A stretch of DNA of 7,990 nucleotides from Flavobacteriales bacterium (GTDB taxonomy: Bacteria; Bacteroidota; Bacteroidia; Flavobacteriales_F; PHOS-HE28): the NCBI GenBank assembly GCA_016718655.1, contig JADKCV010000047.1, positions 1-7,990 on the forward strand. Reading direction: 5' to 3'. The notes beneath the pieces are model-generated. The model had not been told where the DNA came from and did no database searches. It was given only the letters and a program-made list of their open reading frames with translations. Positions 5,893 through 7,990 of the stretch are shown in pieces (within the stretch, counting starts at the first letter, position 1; every line of letters begins with the position of its first letter). A program made the translations under genes and the position numbers.

Positions 5893-6791
5893 AGGGTGGA
5901 GTAGGATTCCCGCACCCTGACCCGGTTCTCCACCCGTGCCGCATCTTCGCGATATAGCACCGGTTGAAGGTTCAACATGGTCATTTGTGCGTCTCGTTCG
6001 GCTGCTAAGGTAGCGCTGGACGATAGTGTTTGGCGCACCACCCCGCCTGTCGCGTATGACCCACGACCAGGGGCCGACCGGGTGTAGCGCGAACGCAGCG
6101 TGTCCAGTTGCTTGACCCCGATGGCTTTGACCACTTCCTGTGGTAGTACGTACTCCCCACGGTGTACGATACCTGCAGGCTCATACTTGCCACCCGACCC
6201 CGTGTAGCCACCATCGGCGAACCCTCGGATGCGTTGCACAGCGGCAAGGCCCGAGGCAAGCACGGCGGCTACCCCTGCGATCTTGGCGACCGTTGGAAGT
6301 GTCTTATCAGATAACACCTGCGTAGCACCCAAGTAGGTGTTGATCAGAGCTTGGGATATGGCCAGCCCTTTTTGCGCTGCGCTGTCTTGCTTGGCGACGG
6401 ATGCGAAGGCCCCAAGCGCGTCGGCGGTGGCCCCGATGGACGTTACAACGTTCTGTTGGACCATCAACGCGGCCTCGTCGGCTGCTTGCTTCTCGGCTAC
6501 GGCATCGGCAACGTCACGGTATGACGCTGCGATCGCTGCGTTACGTTCCGCCTGCTGGGTATCAACATCGGCCTGTTCGGTATTCACTCCACCGCGTACC
6601 TCCAACTGACCGATCCCTGCCCAGTCTCGGCGGCTTCTGCGCGCTGCGAAGGCCGCATCTCGTCGGTAAGGACGCGCACGGCCTCCGCTTGCTTGGCCGT
6701 GGCCTCGCTGTTGGTCTTGGCGTCCGTCTCGATCACGGTAGCCCCTGCCGTATCGGTCACGACCTGCGCCTCTTGAACCGATGCTGGTCAC
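5889..6791 (-). CDS. Tail tape measure protein, C-terminal fragment
   Basis: The tape measure sets tail length and is threaded through the tail tube. The frame is open from GTG 6791, but the first 55 or so residues are Arg/Gly/Asp/Gln-rich noise; sensible sequence starts near 6615 (IGQLEVRGGVNTEQADVD). Next is an Ala/Gln-rich helical part (NAAIAASYRDVADAVAEKQA, then DALGAFASVAKQDSAAQKG). A hydrophobic stretch follows (TVAKIAGVAAVLASGLAAV), a possible membrane-interacting segment. After that comes the C-terminal signature FADGGYTGSGGKYEPAG, continuing IVHRGEYVLPQEVVKAIG. I recall this signature from many tape measure proteins, especially in Bacteroidota phages. It ends RVRESYSTL, stop TGA at 5891-5889. 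Real coding continues to the right in a different frame. Confidence 0.8.
   Translation of the reverse strand: MTSIGSRGAGRDRYGRGYRDRDGRQDQQRGHGQASGGRARPYRRDAAFAARRSRRDWAGIGQLEVRGGVNTEQADVDTQQAERNAAIAASYRDVADAVAEKQAADEAALMVQQNVVTSIGATADALGAFASVAKQDSAAQKGLAISQALINTYLGATQVLSDKTLPTVAKIAGVAAVLASGLAAVQRIRGFADGGYTGSGGKYEPAGIVHRGEYVLPQEVVKAIGVKQLDTLRSRYTRSAPGRGSYATGGVVRQTLSSSATLAAERDAQMTMLNLQPVLYREDAARVENRVRVRESYSTL
6584..6787 (-). pseudogene. Tape measure segment without its own start
   Basis: After the TGA that ends the preceding fragment (6788-6790), the same frame stays open for 67 codons. It reads SVQEAQVVTDTAGATVIETD, then AKTNSEATAKQAEAVRVLTD and EMRPSQRAEAAETGQG. This is Ala/Thr/Glu/Val-rich helical sequence like the flanking tape measure parts, whereas the overlapping frame here is Arg/Gly noise. 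From about 6617 leftwards the sense moves to the frame of the C-terminal fragment. No start codon of its own is apparent. Confidence 0.6.
6609..6625 (-). other. Frame break between middle and C-terminal tape measure parts
   Basis: The frame reading RAEAAETGQG gives way to the frame reading IGQLEVRGGV. Adding one base to the GGG run at 6615-6617 would join them as ETGQGIGQLEVRGG. The exact site is not certain. Confidence 0.5.
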
Positions 6792-7147
6792 CGCTCCGCC
6801 TGCTGCTCCTTTATCTGGTCACGGACGTACTTCAACTGCACTTGGGTGGCGGCATACTTGACCGTTCCCTCTGCGGTCTTGGCGAGTACACCTTCCAACT
6901 TCTGTTCGAGGGCCAGGGTTTGCTCCACGGTATCGGCCTGCTCCAACGATACCCGGATCAGGTCCCGGTACCGGCTGATGATGCGGTCGGTCGCGTCACT
7001 CTGTGCAAGCTGCTCCGATGCGTCCAACAACTCGTTGACCTGTTCGCGGAATGCGTCGATACTGGCCTCGTTGCGTAGCGCCGATCCCTGCCCGGTGCCG
7101 ATGGACTTACCTAGTGCGTCATCGCTCTCGGATAGCAACAACAGCAA
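6788..7147 (-). CDS. Tail tape measure protein, middle fragment
   Basis: The frame is open from TTG 7147 (LLLLSESDDALGKSIG) to TGA at 6788. The content is charged coiled-coil or long-helix sequence typical of the tape measure body: ASIDAFREQVNELLDASEQL, then IISRYRDLIRVSLEQADTVE and LALEQKLEGVLAKTAEG, ending YVRDQIKEQQAER. It is not an independent gene. The upstream frame joins it if two single bases near 7151 and 7161 are removed, giving TAVKDLTGLLLLLSESDDA. The TTG start has no leader and is an artefact of the break. Confidence 0.75.
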   Translation of the reverse strand: MLLLLSESDDALGKSIGTGQGSALRNEASIDAFREQVNELLDASEQLAQSDATDRIISRYRDLIRVSLEQADTVEQTLALEQKLEGVLAKTAEGTVKYAATQVQLKYVRDQIKEQQAER

Positions 7148-7596
7148 TCCGGGTCAGGTCGCTTGACCGCCGTGCGTATCGAGGTGGCGATAATGCCGCT
7201 TCCGTCTTCTACGCCAAGGACCAGTGCTTGCCATGCGGCTGTGGCGCGGTCAAGGTCGCCGGATAAGTTGTTGGTCTGCTCAGCGGCTACCCGTGATGCG
7301 AACCCACTCTGGTTCACTTGGTCGTTGTACTTGGCGATCCCTTCGGCCCCTTGGGTGTAGAGCACGTTGGCAGCACGTACCGCATCCGATCCGAAGATCT
7401 GAGCAAGAGCCGCGCTTCGCTGTTCCTGCGTCAGTCCGGCAAGTTGCGTCTGAAGTTGTCCGGCCAATTTCTCCAGCCCGGATGAACTCGCCTTGGGCGT
7501 TGAAGGCATTGATGCCAAGGCGCTCCATTTCCTTGGCGCTCTCCTTGGATGGGTTCTGCAACCGTAGGAGCATGGTGCGGAACGAGGTGCCCGCAT
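7111..7596 (-). CDS. Tail tape measure protein, core fragment 2
   Basis: Only the part from about 7479 down to 7162 makes sense. It reads GLEKLAGQLQTQLAGLTQEQ, then SAALAQIFGSDAVRAANVLY and GAEGIAKYNDQVNQSGFASR. Next come AAEQTNNLSGDLDRATAAWQ and GIIATSIRTAVK. This is the second half of the TP901-type tape measure core, where the phrases F-G-s-d-a-v-r-A-A-n-v-L-y and Q-t-n-N-L-S-G-D-l are characteristic. The first 35 or so residues and the last 12 (ending CCCCYPRAMTH) are out-of-frame noise. The preceding half is in the neighbouring frame to the right. Confidence 0.78.
   Translation of the reverse strand: MRAPRSAPCSYGCRTHPRRAPRKWSALASMPSTPKASSSGLEKLAGQLQTQLAGLTQEQRSAALAQIFGSDAVRAANVLYTQGAEGIAKYNDQVNQSGFASRVAAEQTNNLSGDLDRATAAWQALVLGVEDGSGIIATSIRTAVKRPDPDCCCCYPRAMTH
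7145..7164 (-). other. Double frame break in the tape measure gene
   Basis: The upstream frame reads SIRTAVK and then noise; the downstream frame reads LLLLSESDD but is closed by TGA just before it. Taking out one base at 7161 and one in the GGG at 7151-7153 gives TAVKDLTGLLLLLSESDDAL with no stop. A simple one-base change does not restore a continuous reading here. Confidence 0.55.
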
Positions 7597-7990
7597 CGCT
7601 ACCCAAAAGGCCAGCGGCTGCGAACGCGGTCAAGGCTCCAACGGTTTCCTCGATTGGTATCCCCGCCTGTGATGCCACAAGGCCCGCTTGGTTCAACGCC
7701 TGCGCGAAGTCCGTCACGTCACCCGTAGCCGTAGCAGCACCAGCGGCCAGCAAATCGGCCAACTTCGGGATGTCCTTGCCCGATAGTCCAAACTGCGTCA
7801 TGGCCTTGGATGCCGTCTCCGCAGCCGTAGCCACGTCAAGGTTGCCAGCGGCGGCAAGGGTCAAGGCGCCGGTCAGTGCACCGCCAAGGATGTCCGATGT
7901 ACTCACGCCTGCCTTCGCCAATGCTTCAACAGCGCCGAGCGATTCCGTAGCCGTGAACCCGAAGTTGATACCAGCGGTCTTTGCGGCCTC
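7280..7990 (-). CDS. Tail tape measure protein, TP901-type core, 5' end beyond the window
   Basis: The frame is open from the right edge, so the N-terminus lies outside. It reads EAAKTAGINFGFTATESLGA, continuing into ALAKAGVSTSDILGGALTGA. Then come TASKAMTQFGLSGKDIPKLA, DFAQALNQAGLVASQAGIPI, and GTSFRTMLLRLQNPSKESAK leading to the NAQGEFI element. This matches the first half of the conserved core of TP901-family tape measure proteins as I know it (repeated A-a-G-l phrases, d-f-a-q-A-l, g-t-S-f-r-t-m-L-l-r-L). After NAQGEFI at about 7481 the frame turns to Arg/Cys-rich noise and runs to 7280. Removing one base near 7480 joins it to FIGLEKLAGQLQ in the next frame. Confidence 0.82.
   Translation of the reverse strand, partial: EAAKTAGINFGFTATESLGAVEALAKAGVSTSDILGGALTGALTLAAAGNLDVATAAETASKAMTQFGLSGKDIPKLADLLAAGAATATGDVTDFAQALNQAGLVASQAGIPIEETVGALTAFAAAGLLGSDAGTSFRTMLLRLQNPSKESAKEMERLGINAFNAQGEFIRAGEIGRTTSDATCRTDAGTAKRGSCSDLRIGCGTCCQRALHPRGRRDRQVQRPSEPEWVRITGSR
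7477..7483 (-). other. Frame break in the tape measure core
   Basis: One extra base in CCCGGAT (plus strand) separates NAQGEFI from GLEKLAGQLQ. Removing it gives a smooth join at a conserved place in the TP901 core, so the break is very likely a one-base insertion, real or artefactual. Confidence 0.7.

Noticed and set aside
6788..6790. TGA recoded as an amino acid in this phage
   Set aside because: TGA ends the portal, connector, 69-residue and tape measure genes at sensible places, with overlapping next starts, so it is a normal stop here. The in-frame TGA is better explained by nearby indels or a substitution.
7111..7990. Programmed frameshift of tail chaperone type
   Set aside because: Those occur in the small genes before the tape measure with a slippery heptamer; the breaks here lie inside the conserved tape measure core and in both directions.
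1..7990. CRISPR arrays, tRNAs, insertion sequences, attachment sites or defence genes
   Set aside because: No regularly spaced repeats, cloverleaf-like stretches, transposase motifs or defence-type domains were seen, and nearly every base belongs to a structural gene.

Overview
The window is one block of tightly packed genes, all read from the minus strand, that encode the head and tail of a tailed phage or prophage. The long readings on the plus strand are shadows of these genes. The organism is probably a siphovirus-like phage infecting a Bacteroidota host. The evidence is the look of the capsid, portal, connector and tape-measure C-terminus, and the lack of purine-rich Shine-Dalgarno sequences before most starts (leaders such as AACGAACGACAATGG instead). 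The GC content looks fairly high for that phylum. No integrase, terminase, lysis, tRNA or host gene is visible, so free phage and prophage cannot be told apart.

In transcription order (right edge to left edge) the layout is: (1) a tail tape measure gene, 7990 to 5889, entering from outside and broken into several frames; (2) a small helix-turn-helix-like protein, 5892-5626, overlapping the tape measure stop by ATGA; (3) a ClpP-type prohead protease fused to a coiled-coil scaffold, 5590 to about 4498, with a frame break near its end; (4) the major capsid protein, 4482-3493; (5) a putative tail tube protein, 3429-2881; (6) a 69-residue protein of unknown function, 2868-2659; (7) the portal protein, 2600-1278; (8) a head-tail connector-like protein, 1291-704; (9) a protein with repeated beta-rich modules, 714-1, leaving the window at the left edge. 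Gene 9 has no stop inside the window.

These genes would act together in virion assembly. The portal seeds the procapsid, the scaffold domain guides the capsid protein, and the protease then removes the scaffold. The connector closes the portal vertex, the tape measure sets tail length and the tube protein polymerises around it. The only two gaps longer than 40 bases (after the capsid gene and before the portal gene) each hold a strong GC-rich hairpin. The one before the portal has a T-run like an intrinsic terminator, so expression may be stepped down from capsid to portal.

Two things stand out. The tape measure and protease genes contain about six frame breaks between 4540 and 7480, while the left 4.5 kb is intact; this is either sequence error or gene decay. 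The tape measure also sits directly upstream of the head genes, an unusual order. I see no convincing new defence system or other novel machinery here.
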